Origin: Chitinophagales bacterium
GTDB taxonomy: Bacteria; Bacteroidota; Bacteroidia; Chitinophagales; Chitinophagaceae
Direction: 5' to 3'
NCBI GenBank assembly: GCA_026936105.1
Contig: JAIXKI010000015.1
Coordinates: 1-64,000 of the forward strand
Length of the DNA: 64,000 bases
The notes below the pieces were generated by a model. That model saw only the letters and a list, made by a program, of their open reading frames with translations, was not told where the DNA came from and did no database searches. Below, one piece after another: positions 18,485 through 26,914 of the stretch. Both the position numbers and the translations under genes were made by a program. Every line of letters starts with the position of its first letter. The first letter of the stretch is position 1.

Positions 18485-19840
18485 TTATTGCTTTACAAAT
18501 TCCACCCGGCGGTTTTGTGCTTTGCCCTCGGGTGTGGTATTGGGAGCTACCGGCTGGGTCTCTCCTTTCCCATCGGTTTCCATGCGGGATGCATCAATAC
18601 CAAATTCATTTATCAAAGCTTCCTTCACAGATTCAGCTCTTTTCTTTGATAATGCCAGGTTGAGCTTGTCATCTCCATCACTATCAGTATGCCCAATAAT
18701 TTTCACATGTACAGAACTATTTTCCTTCAGTACATTGGCAATATCTTTAAGGGTACCGTAAGATTCAGGCCTGATATTGGAAGAATTCACATCAAACAAA
18801 ATTCCTGTAGTGGAAAATTTTCCTTCAGTAAGCAGTTTATTCCTGGTGTCAGGATCACCTACGGCTAATTTTAAATTACTGAGCAGGTAACGATCCTGGT
18901 TTTTAAAACTTCCTTCTAACAAAAACAACAAGGTTGTATAGGGTTTGGTAACAGGAAATGCACGGGGCAGATCATATACTTTTTCTTCGTTTAAATAAAC
19001 TCTTATCCGTTGCTTCTGGCGCCATATTGAAACGTGTACATGCCTGTCTCCTTTGCCTTCGTCACCATTAAATTGCATTGTAGCTGCTTCGTTTCTCATG
19101 GTGCCGGCTCCGTCTTCAAATGTTTGGGCAACAATAACACCTGCATTGGAACCACCGGTCGGGTTTACCCCGAATCTCACACCGTCTCTTTTTCCGTCAG
19201 ACATAAACCAGTTGTCCAGAAGGTCTTTACTGCTGTTGGGACCGGTAATAAAATAAACATAAAGCAACGGTGAATAACCATTGAAATCCTTGTTACAGGT
19301 TATGTCATATTCAAAAGTGAAATTGTCCGGGAGGCTTTTAATATATTCCGGAAAAAACTTCCCCGGTTTTGTGAGCATCAGCCAATGTCCTTCACGGCTG
19401 GATGTCGTAACCACTTCACCTGTGGAATTGGTATTCCAGGTAGCAGGGAAATCTCCAATAGCATCTTTGGAGAAATCATCAAATGCCAGGATTTTTTCCC
19501 CGGGAATAAAATCATACTTACTGTAAGTTTGAAAAGCAGGTGCAGAGGCTGGATTATTACTTACTGAATTAAGACCGGTAGTATCACTTTTATTGCCGGA
19601 ATTATTTTTATTTACCGCATCTTCATCCTTTTTTTTCTGATTTTTACTCTTTTTATCTTTTTTACTGAATAGTTTATTTAACAGTTTATCTGTTACTTTT
19701 TCACCTACGGTTTCTGTTACGTTTTTGGCACCCTCCTTAACCCCTTCCCCTGCCTGTTGTTTAATGACATCACCGGTAGATTGGCCCAGTGCTTTTTGAG
19801 TGCAAAAAAATATTGCTGCAAAGATGAACAAGGTTTTCAT
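18485..19840 (-). CDS. OmpA-family protein with central jelly-roll-like domain
   Basis: 451 aa with signal peptide (MKTLFIFAAIFFCTQKALGQ). Residues 25-100 are helical and lysine-rich low complexity. Residues about 110-325 look like a LamG/concanavalin-type beta sandwich (FDDFSKDAIGDFP.TW, FTFEYDITC, RVYLNEEKVYDLP). The C-terminus is an OmpA peptidoglycan-binding domain: ILFDVNSSNIRPES, GHTDSDGDDKLNLALSKKRAESV and GKGETQPVAPNTTPEGKAQNRRVEF. It would attach the outer membrane to peptidoglycan. The sandwich plus OmpA layout is common in Bacteroidota; its ligand is unknown. Confidence 0.85.
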   Translation of the reverse strand: MKTLFIFAAIFFCTQKALGQSTGDVIKQQAGEGVKEGAKNVTETVGEKVTDKLLNKLFSKKDKKSKNQKKKDEDAVNKNNSGNKSDTTGLNSVSNNPASAPAFQTYSKYDFIPGEKILAFDDFSKDAIGDFPATWNTNSTGEVVTTSSREGHWLMLTKPGKFFPEYIKSLPDNFTFEYDITCNKDFNGYSPLLYVYFITGPNSSKDLLDNWFMSDGKRDGVRFGVNPTGGSNAGVIVAQTFEDGAGTMRNEAATMQFNGDEGKGDRHVHVSIWRQKQRIRVYLNEEKVYDLPRAFPVTKPYTTLLFLLEGSFKNQDRYLLSNLKLAVGDPDTRNKLLTEGKFSTTGILFDVNSSNIRPESYGTLKDIANVLKENSSVHVKIIGHTDSDGDDKLNLALSKKRAESVKEALINEFGIDASRMETDGKGETQPVAPNTTPEGKAQNRRVEFVKQ

Positions 19841-20246
19841 ATAAAATATTTTAAACGATTTAAAGAAAGAAATCCTCCGGCAGCCCTCTTACAGATCCAA
19901 TTAAAAAGTCATCAGAACAGAAACACACCGGTACTCATTTCCCTATTGCTTTAACAGATAAGGCCGTGAAGCCTTACCCATTTCAGATGACCCTTTATCC
20001 TCCCTGACCGTACATTGCTCCTGATACTAAATACTGTAAGTTATCCAGCAATTCATTCTCTTTGAATCGTTACTTAGCAGCCGGCAGGAGCTACTTTATA
20101 TTTGGCAGGAATCGGGAAAGAAGAGGTTTGTGTAAACCGTATTAATCTAAAGTTAACGCAGCAGCGTATCCCGGGAAAAATATCAAAAACGGGTAAATTA
20201 AGGCCCGTTTTCAAAAATTGTAAAGATTTTTTAATTTCGCCTTACC
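19841..20246. other. Gene-free stretch, about 406 bp
   Basis: Separates the divergent OmpA and PspC genes. I see no repeat, no RNA-like structure and no coding frame. The PspC-proximal TTAATTTCG is one base off the -7 consensus. Confidence 0.45.
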
Positions 20247-20468
20247 ATGAACCGTTTCAGAAATTTCGTAGAATGGAATGCTTTTGGAGTTTGCACCGCC
20301 ATCGGTGAGCGACTGGGCATTGCCACCACACGCATCCGCCAGTATTTTATTTATGCCTCCGTACTCACTATGGGATCCCCCATCATCATTTATCTTGTTC
20401 TGGCATTTTTGAGAAATATGAAAAAATATATCGTTTCCGCCAGAAGGAATCCGTGGTATTATCTTTAG
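20247..20468 (+). CDS. Minimal PspC-domain protein
   Basis: 73 aa, consisting of little more than one PspC domain: FGVCTAIGERLGIATTRIRQYFIYASVLTMGSP..YLVLAFL. The N-terminal half is the amphipathic segment and the rest is one membrane helix, followed by a basic tail (KKYIVSARRNPWYYL). PspC proteins in other bacteria sense envelope stress with PspA/PspB. No PspA or PspB partner is nearby, so this is a stand-alone version. Confidence 0.75.
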   Translation: MNRFRNFVEWNAFGVCTAIGERLGIATTRIRQYFIYASVLTMGSPIIIYLVLAFLRNMKKYIVSARRNPWYYL

Positions 20469-20588
20469 ACCCTTCTTCACTCTTCATAAAAAACTTTCAT
20501 TGGCAACTCTTTTACAAGATCTGTTTATACAATTCATTCCCTGAGACAGTAAACAAGTTGTTTAATTCTAAGGTAATCCCGGAAAAAT

Positions 20589-21716
20589 TCAGATCAGTTC
20601 CTTCAGTTTCTCCACCACTGTATCCACTTCTTCTTTTGTATTGTATTTGCTGAAAGAAAAACGTACGGTGACGAGGTTAGGATCATTGTTGATGGCCCGG
20701 ATGACGTGTGAGCCCTGATCAGCGCCGCTGCTGCAGGCGCTGCCTCCGGAAGCACAAATATTATTGATGTCCAGGTTAAAAAGGATCATCTCCGATCTTT
20801 CGGTCTTTGGAAAAGCAACACTCAGTACTGTGTAAAGGCTCTGTCCTTCGATATCTCCGTTAAACTGCACTCCCTTGATATTGCTTCGAAGTTGCCCGAT
20901 CATGTAAGACTTCAATGATCTGATGTATCCGTTGTCCTTTTCAAGGTTTTCCATGGCCAGTTCCAGCGCTTTGGCAAAACCCACAATTCCATATAAATTT
21001 TCCGTTCCTGCTCTCATGCCCCTCTCCTGCCCTCCTCCAAAAATAAAAGGCTCCACCTTGATATTGTCATTCACATACAACAATCCTGCTCCTTTTGGCC
21101 CGTGAAATTTATGCCCCGACGCAGAAATAAAATGAATCGGCGTATTTCGGAGGTCCATCCGGTAATGACCTACCGCCTGCACACAATCCGAATGAAAGAT
21201 GGCATTGAATTTTTTACAAAGATTTCCTGCCGCATCAATATCCAATAAATTTCCGATTTCGTTATTGGCATACATCAAAGAAACCAGGCAACGATCCTTA
21301 TGTGATTTCAGTTGCTCTTCCAGGTTAGTCAGATCCACATGGCCATCAGGGAACAGTTTTACAAAACTGCATGTAACCATGTTCTCATGATTATAATGCT
21401 CCACGGTATGCAACACTGCATGATGCTCGATCGGGGAAGTGATGATATGCCTGCAGCCCAGGTCGCGAATAGCTGACAATATTGCCGCATTATTGCTTTC
21501 TGTTCCCCCGCTGGTAAAGAATATTTCGCCGGGATGAGCATTCAGCAGCCGTGCTACAGATTTTCTTGCGTTCTCAATTGCCAGCCTTGTTTCCCTGCCG
21601 TAAGAATAAATGGAAGAAGGGTTGCCGAATTTTTCGGTCAGGTAAGGAAGCATTGCTTCCAGCACTTCTTTATCAAGAGGCGTAGTTGCAGCGTTATCTA
21701 AGTAGATGCGGTTCAT
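20589..21716 (-). CDS. Cysteine desulfurase (IscS/NifS family)
   Basis: 375-aa PLP enzyme that moves sulfur from cysteine to Fe-S cluster and thio-modification pathways. The PLP lysine is Lys203 in SASGHKFHGPKG and the active-site cysteine is Cys328 in the loop GGSACSSG. The N-terminus YLDNAATTPLD and GNPSSIYSYGRETR are canonical. The short loop around Cys328 marks group I (IscS-like). There is no iscU or sufBCD neighbour, so it is probably a housekeeping desulfurase, possibly for tRNA thiolation. Confidence 0.92.
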   Translation of the reverse strand: MNRIYLDNAATTPLDKEVLEAMLPYLTEKFGNPSSIYSYGRETRLAIENARKSVARLLNAHPGEIFFTSGGTESNNAAILSAIRDLGCRHIITSPIEHHAVLHTVEHYNHENMVTCSFVKLFPDGHVDLTNLEEQLKSHKDRCLVSLMYANNEIGNLLDIDAAGNLCKKFNAIFHSDCVQAVGHYRMDLRNTPIHFISASGHKFHGPKGAGLLYVNDNIKVEPFIFGGGQERGMRAGTENLYGIVGFAKALELAMENLEKDNGYIRSLKSYMIGQLRSNIKGVQFNGDIEGQSLYTVLSVAFPKTERSEMILFNLDINNICASGGSACSSGADQGSHVIRAINNDPNLVTVRFSFSKYNTKEEVDTVVEKLKELI

Positions 21717-21765
21717 AAATTGTTAATGGCACGAATCAGAGATAAAAACTCATCACAGAGCAGCG

Positions 21766-21773
21766 CAAAGATA
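21766..21773 (-). promoter_or_regulatory. Putative -7 element TATCTTTG for the desulfurase
   Basis: Exact TAnnTTTG match on the minus strand, about 50 bp before the ATG. Confidence 0.5.
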
Positions 21774-21856
21774 ATTCTTTGAAATCAGGGGAGAAACCAT
21801 CATATATAAATCAATTATACCAAATAAGTCCCAGGAAGGAAAGATTAACTCATACC

Positions 21857-23242
21857 TCACATACTCTCTCTGATATCCCGCATCAGTTGCATGGCAATGT
21901 TATTGGCCTTGGTTTCAAAATCGCTCTCGGCATAAATGCGGATGATGGGTTCTGTATTGGAACTTCGTAAATGCACCCAATCTCCGTCAAATTCTATTTT
22001 CAGTCCATCATCTGTATTGATAGGGTTCTTTTTATATTTCTTTTTAATAGAGTCAAATACCGTTTTCAGATCAAACCCGTTTTGCAACTCGATCTTTTTC
22101 TTGGCAATAAAATAATCAGGATACAGGTTGCGCAATGACTTCATCCCTTTTTTATGGCCTGCCAGGTGGCTTAAAAACAAACCGATTCCGATCAGGGCAT
22201 CCCTGCCATAATGGAAGTCAGGCACGATTACCCCTCCATTTCCTTCCCCTCCAATCACGGCATTCACTTCCTTCATTTTATTGACGACATTCACTTCACC
22301 GACCGCTGAAGGGAAATATTCACACCCGTGTTTGTGTGTGATCTCTTTCAGGGCTTTGGTGCTGCTCAGGTTGCTGACCGTATTTCCTCTTTTATGGCTC
22401 AGCACATAATCTGCTACGGAAACCAATGTATATTCTTCACCAAACATGGTTCCGTCTTCACATACAAAACAAAGGCGGTCCACATCCGGATCAACAGCGA
22501 TACCGAGATCAGCTTTTCGCTTTACCACTTCGTTACTCAGTTGTGTCAGATGTTCGGGCAAAGGCTCCGGATTATGTGCGAACTTCCCATTTACTTCACC
22601 GTTCAGCAAAACAACATCTTTCACTCCAAGTGCTTTTAACAATGCAGGAACAAAAATGGCTCCTGTGGAATTAATAGCATCCACCACCACCCTGAAATTT
22701 CTTTTTGCAATCTGCTTTGTGTCCACCAGCGGGTAGTTCAGAACAGCATCAATATGTTTCTGGAGGTAACTGTCATCCGTAATAATCTTTCCTTCTCTTC
22801 CGGATGTTAGGGAAACTTCTGCTTTAGCTTTTTCCAATACTTTTTTCCCCAGATCTGCCGAAATGAATTCGCCTTCGTGATTCAGCAATTTCAATGCATT
22901 CCATTCTGCCGGGTTATGGCTGGCGGTAATGATGATGCCTCCCATTGCATTTTCCATTTTTACCGCTATTTCCACAGTGGGTGTAGTGGAAAGCCCCAGA
23001 TCAATGACATCAACTCCGGTTTTTGCTAAAGTTGCGGCAACAATATCACGGATCATTGTGCCACTGGTTCGTCCATCACGGCCAATGACCATTTTCGGAT
23101 TCCCGTTATTTCCCGAATAACTTTCTAAAAGAAGACCGGCAAAAGCTGCTGAAAATTTCTCAACGTCTGCCGGAGTAAGGTTTTCACCGGGTTTATCTCC
23201 TATCGTCCCTCTTATCCCTGATATACTTTTAATTAGTGGCAT
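21857..23242 (-). CDS. glmM: Phosphoglucosamine mutase/phosphohexomutase
   Basis: 461-aa alpha-D-phosphohexomutase. The phosphoserine site is Ser108 in TASHNP, the metal loop is DPDVDR (near 253), the sugar-binding loop GEGNGG (near 335) and the phosphate-binding loop RSSNTEPIIRIYAE near the C-terminus. In Bacteroidota this gene type is usually called GlmM, making glucosamine-1-phosphate for peptidoglycan and LPS. The TASHNP rather than SASHNP motif and the 461-aa length also fit a phosphomannomutase, so substrate is inferred. Confidence 0.82.
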   Translation of the reverse strand: MPLIKSISGIRGTIGDKPGENLTPADVEKFSAAFAGLLLESYSGNNGNPKMVIGRDGRTSGTMIRDIVAATLAKTGVDVIDLGLSTTPTVEIAVKMENAMGGIIITASHNPAEWNALKLLNHEGEFISADLGKKVLEKAKAEVSLTSGREGKIITDDSYLQKHIDAVLNYPLVDTKQIAKRNFRVVVDAINSTGAIFVPALLKALGVKDVVLLNGEVNGKFAHNPEPLPEHLTQLSNEVVKRKADLGIAVDPDVDRLCFVCEDGTMFGEEYTLVSVADYVLSHKRGNTVSNLSSTKALKEITHKHGCEYFPSAVGEVNVVNKMKEVNAVIGGEGNGGVIVPDFHYGRDALIGIGLFLSHLAGHKKGMKSLRNLYPDYFIAKKKIELQNGFDLKTVFDSIKKKYKKNPINTDDGLKIEFDGDWVHLRSSNTEPIIRIYAESDFETKANNIAMQLMRDIRESM

Positions 23243-23267
23243 AGAATGAAGGCCTGTATGTGGACGG

Positions 23268-23275
23268 CAAAAATA
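23268..23275 (-). promoter_or_regulatory. Putative -7 element TATTTTTG for glmM
   Basis: Exact TAnnTTTG match on the minus strand, about 26 bp before the glmM ATG. CAAA words occur further upstream but not at the usual -33 distance. Confidence 0.5.
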
Positions 23276-23393
23276 CGAAATCCAAAGTCAAATCGTAAAG
23301 GTTTTAATGAATTGCATCTCAAATTTTTCAAACGGAAAAAGAAACCTTCTTTAAAGATCATTGGGAAAACCTGTGGAAAAAATTTTGCAGCAA

Positions 23394-25367
23394 CTAATCT
23401 TCCTTATTATTCATGATCAAATACTTCGCTGTTTCATAAAAAGCGGAGGTGAAAGCAGACAATTTCCTGCGGACAGAATCCAATTGCTGCCGGGAATAAA
23501 GTTTTTCATCATTTTTCATGGGCACCAGTTGCTCATCGGGAAAATTGAGGTTTGTTGAGAAATAAAAATCATCGGTTACCATGCCGATCCTCCCCGACGT
23601 ACTGGTAACAAATGCATAATTATTTTTCTTATCCGGGTCGAGCAGGTCCCTGCCCAGGGTGGTATTCACATAAGGCTGATGGATCATTCCGGCAATGGTA
23701 GGCAAGATATCAATTTGTGATACCACTTCGTTTCTTTTTTGCGGTGTCAACAAATAAGGAGCATAAAATAACAGAGGAACATGTTCATCGGTCAACCGCT
23801 GTTCGGTCCAGGCAGGCGGATAAAAAGCAGAGGCATCTCCCGCCACACCGTGATCACCAACAAAAACAAATATAGTATTGGGGAAATACGGTTCTTTTGC
23901 GGCAGCTTCCATAAATTTTTTAAAACAATAATCCGAATAACAGAAAGAATGATACTCATCAAGACTTTCGAATCCGTATTTCACCAATTCTTCTTCAGAG
24001 ATGTTCTCCTTTATAAAATCGCTGTCGCTTTCAGGTATCATGTAAGGGCGGTGATTATCCGAAGTTTGTATGTATGCAAAAAAAGGCTTCGTTTCTTTCT
24101 TAAAAACATCATTGGCTTCCAAAAAAAGATCTTTGTCACTGATACCCCATACATTCAGTTTGGGGAATTTATGGTTTCCTTCTGTGTACATCTTTAATCC
24201 CTCAATATTATTCAGCAGCCCGTTGAAGTTGTTGAACTCAGGATCTCCTCCAAGAAAATAATATTTATTGTACCCTTCAAAGTCATTGATGATCGTATGC
24301 TGATTCAGCGCCAGCGGGTTTCTGGTGGAGAATTTGAATTGCTGCGCATCCGGAATTCCCGTTATCACGGCAAATAATCCTCTCGCAGTTGAGAAGTGAG
24401 GAGTGAAGCACCGGTCAAAGAAGATCCCCTTACGGGTCATGGAGTCAAAAAATGGAGTTGTGTTAAGCGGATTACCACTCATGCTGCTCTTGTACATGCT
24501 GAAAGATTCACATTGTACCAAAACAATATTGGGGCGGCTTTCCAGTGAATGACTACCCGGAAGTATCTCTCTGCGATAAGTAAATTCTTTTTGCTGAGGC
24601 AATTGCATCCACTCTGCCATTAACGGAAAAACTTCCCGTGCTTTCTTTTCATTAAATTCGGGCTTGCGGAATTTTAATGTAGTAAAGAAATTCTGCAAGG
24701 GATTCAGGGCAAGATATGATTTAAAGCTATCGCGAAAAACAAATGAATCACTCCAGGTCAAAGGGGAGCGTGCAATTTTTCCGTAAATAAAAAAAACAAG
24801 AACCAGTACGGTTATAACAAAATACTTTCTATTGTAAGGTATTCCCTTGCCGTCGGTGCTATTCACCACCTGCCAGTGGCTCTGACGGTACATCCAGCGA
24901 AAAAATAAAACTGCAACAATCAATCCGAGTATCATCCACACCATCGGATACGTTTGAAATAACATGGATAAGGAAATGGAAGCATCTTCTACAAAATTCA
25001 ATGCTCCTGCATCCAGCCGGGTGCGGTTGTAAGAAAAGCTCCCGAAATCAACAGCAAAAAAGAAAAAGACAACGAAAGTTGTAATAGCCAGATACCAGGT
25101 CCACCATTTTTTTGTATTTGAAGAATAAAAAGGAGAAAAATTCGGCCGCATGCTCAAAATTGCGATCGGTAACAATATTAAAGAGATCCAGCGTAAGTCA
25201 TATCGCACTCCCATCAAAAAGGAAGGAAAAAGATCTGTAAATGAAAAATTATCAGGGCAAAAAGCAAAAAAAGTGGCCAGCCTGAAACCGGAGAATATCA
25301 AAACGAAAATCAGGAACAACCGGATCATCCAAAGGATGGTCTTTGGTATTTTTAATCGGACAAGCAT
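23394..25367 (-). CDS. LtaS-like sulfatase-family membrane enzyme
   Basis: 657 aa. Five N-terminal membrane helices (to about 205) precede an extracytoplasmic alkaline-phosphatase-fold domain. Motifs are VLVQCESFS (metal), PHFSTARGLFAVITGIP with the candidate catalytic Thr, IQTSDNHRPY, and VFVGDHG with metal Asp and His. Gram-negative bacteria lack lipoteichoic acid; relatives here transfer phosphoethanolamine or phosphoglycerol to glycans or lipids. No partner gene is adjacent; the transferred group is unknown. Confidence 0.85.
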   Translation of the reverse strand: MLVRLKIPKTILWMIRLFLIFVLIFSGFRLATFFAFCPDNFSFTDLFPSFLMGVRYDLRWISLILLPIAILSMRPNFSPFYSSNTKKWWTWYLAITTFVVFFFFAVDFGSFSYNRTRLDAGALNFVEDASISLSMLFQTYPMVWMILGLIVAVLFFRWMYRQSHWQVVNSTDGKGIPYNRKYFVITVLVLVFFIYGKIARSPLTWSDSFVFRDSFKSYLALNPLQNFFTTLKFRKPEFNEKKAREVFPLMAEWMQLPQQKEFTYRREILPGSHSLESRPNIVLVQCESFSMYKSSMSGNPLNTTPFFDSMTRKGIFFDRCFTPHFSTARGLFAVITGIPDAQQFKFSTRNPLALNQHTIINDFEGYNKYYFLGGDPEFNNFNGLLNNIEGLKMYTEGNHKFPKLNVWGISDKDLFLEANDVFKKETKPFFAYIQTSDNHRPYMIPESDSDFIKENISEEELVKYGFESLDEYHSFCYSDYCFKKFMEAAAKEPYFPNTIFVFVGDHGVAGDASAFYPPAWTEQRLTDEHVPLLFYAPYLLTPQKRNEVVSQIDILPTIAGMIHQPYVNTTLGRDLLDPDKKNNYAFVTSTSGRIGMVTDDFYFSTNLNFPDEQLVPMKNDEKLYSRQQLDSVRRKLSAFTSAFYETAKYLIMNNKED

Positions 25368-25522
25368 GATTGTTTATGCATTAGGCACCGTGCCGGAAGA
25401 AAACGATCTGCAAAAGAAGATAATTTATTGCGTATCAACAACGCTTTGGTGCTATTTTTTGGCTTGTCCGCAGCCTTAAAGCAGTGAAGATTCATTATCT
25501 TCGATAACCAACCGTCGAATAA

Positions 25523-26818
25523 ATGGATCTTATCATACTATTGTTCCTGATCTTTTTGAATGGGTTGTTTGTAATTTCTGAGATAGCTCTCGTATCTGCC
25601 CGCAAATCAAGATTAGAGACCCTTGCGGAAAAAGGTGATGTGAATGCAAAGAAAGCATTGGAACTTTCCAATGATCCGGAACTGTTTTTATCTGCTTCCC
25701 AAATAGGGATCACCCTGATCGCCATTTTGACCGGTGTGTATTCTGCAGAACGTTTCAGTCCCTATATCAAACCTTTATTTGAAGAAATCAGTTTTCTGAA
25801 ACCTTATGCTAACGGTATTTCCACAACCATAGTTGTAGTTCTCGTTACTTTTCTGACGGTCATTTTTGGTGAACTGATACCCAAACAGATCGGTTTGCTT
25901 CGTGCAGAACAGGTGGCTAAATATGTGGCGGGGCCAATGCGGTCATTTGCAAAGATCACTTATCCTATTGTCTGGCTGCTGAACAAAGCCAGCAATCTTT
26001 TCTTTTCCATCTTCAAGATACAACGCTCCAAAACTGATGTAGTGACCGAAGAAGAAATAAAATCCATGATCACAGAAGGAACAGAAGCAGGTACGATACA
26101 AGAAGCTGAGCAGGAGATCATTGAAAGAGTCTTTCAACTGGGCGATCGCAACATTACTTCCATGATGACACATCGCAGTGACATTATCTGGTTCGGTACA
26201 GACGACAATGAAGAAAAGATAAAAGAGAAGATATTTCAGGAGCCTCATTCGGTTTACCCTATCTGCGATGATGATATTGACAATATCAAAGGGGTGGTTT
26301 CCATCAAAGATCTTTACTTAAACCCCGACACTGTCCCTTTTAAGAACCTGATGCAACCGGCTTTGTTCGTGCCGGAAAACAATACCGCTTACCAGGTTCT
26401 GGAGAAAATAAAAGAAACAAAAAATCATTCCTGCTTTATTGTAGACGAGTATGGAAGTATCCTGGGGCTGATCACACTGACCGATCTTCTTGAAGCGATC
26501 GTTGGAGATATTCCTCAGCATGATATTGTTGACTACGAGATCAAAGAAAGAGAAGACGGGAGTTTTCTGGTGGATGCCCAGATACACTTCTATGATTTTC
26601 TCGATCACTTTCAGAAAACAGCCTGGATGAATGAAGGAGATCAGAAATTCGATACGCTTGCTGGGTTTATTCTTCATGAACTGGAAAGGATACCTAAAAC
26701 AGGAGAAAAAATGCAATGGAAAGGATTTTCATTTGAGATAGTGGACATGGATGGACATAGAATTGACAAAGTGCTGGTAACGGTGAGTGAAGAGATAAGG
26801 GAGGAAATGGAGGAGTGA
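25523..26818 (+). CDS. CNNM/HlyC-CorC-type protein (DUF21 and CBS domains)
   Basis: 431 aa. The DUF21 membrane domain (1-180, with SEIALVSARKSRLE and the F-GELIPK motif VIFGELIPKQIGL) is followed by a CBS pair (about 195-330) and a C-terminal CorC_HlyC domain (about 345-425). The family transports magnesium or cobalt, or regulates such transport; older annotations call it hemolysin. It is divergent from the LtaS-like gene and monocistronic. Confidence 0.88.
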   Translation: MDLIILLFLIFLNGLFVISEIALVSARKSRLETLAEKGDVNAKKALELSNDPELFLSASQIGITLIAILTGVYSAERFSPYIKPLFEEISFLKPYANGISTTIVVVLVTFLTVIFGELIPKQIGLLRAEQVAKYVAGPMRSFAKITYPIVWLLNKASNLFFSIFKIQRSKTDVVTEEEIKSMITEGTEAGTIQEAEQEIIERVFQLGDRNITSMMTHRSDIIWFGTDDNEEKIKEKIFQEPHSVYPICDDDIDNIKGVVSIKDLYLNPDTVPFKNLMQPALFVPENNTAYQVLEKIKETKNHSCFIVDEYGSILGLITLTDLLEAIVGDIPQHDIVDYEIKEREDGSFLVDAQIHFYDFLDHFQKTAWMNEGDQKFDTLAGFILHELERIPKTGEKMQWKGFSFEIVDMDGHRIDKVLVTVSEEIREEMEE

Positions 26819-26827
26819 AGGAAGCAA

Positions 26828-26886
26828 GTTACAGGTTACAGGTTACAGGTTACAGGTTACATGTTGCAGGTTGCAGGTTATGGGTT
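26828..26886. repeat. Heptameric tandem repeat GTTACAG
   Basis: About eight units of a 7-bp repeat, four perfect GTTACAG copies then variants (GTTACAT, GTTGCAG, GTTGCAG, GTTATGG). It lies 10 bp after the CNNM gene stop in a gap of under 100 bp. Such G/T-rich heptamers are common between genes in Chitinophagaceae-type genomes. Confidence 0.85.
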
Positions 26887-26914
26887 AGTAGTATTTAAAG
26901 GGGAGTAATTTTTA

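Noticed and set aside
20247-20468. Full Psp envelope-stress operon
   Set aside because: Only a single minimal PspC-like gene is present; no PspA or PspB.
26828-26886. CRISPR or attachment site
   Set aside because: A plain 7-bp microsatellite-like run without spacers or integrase.
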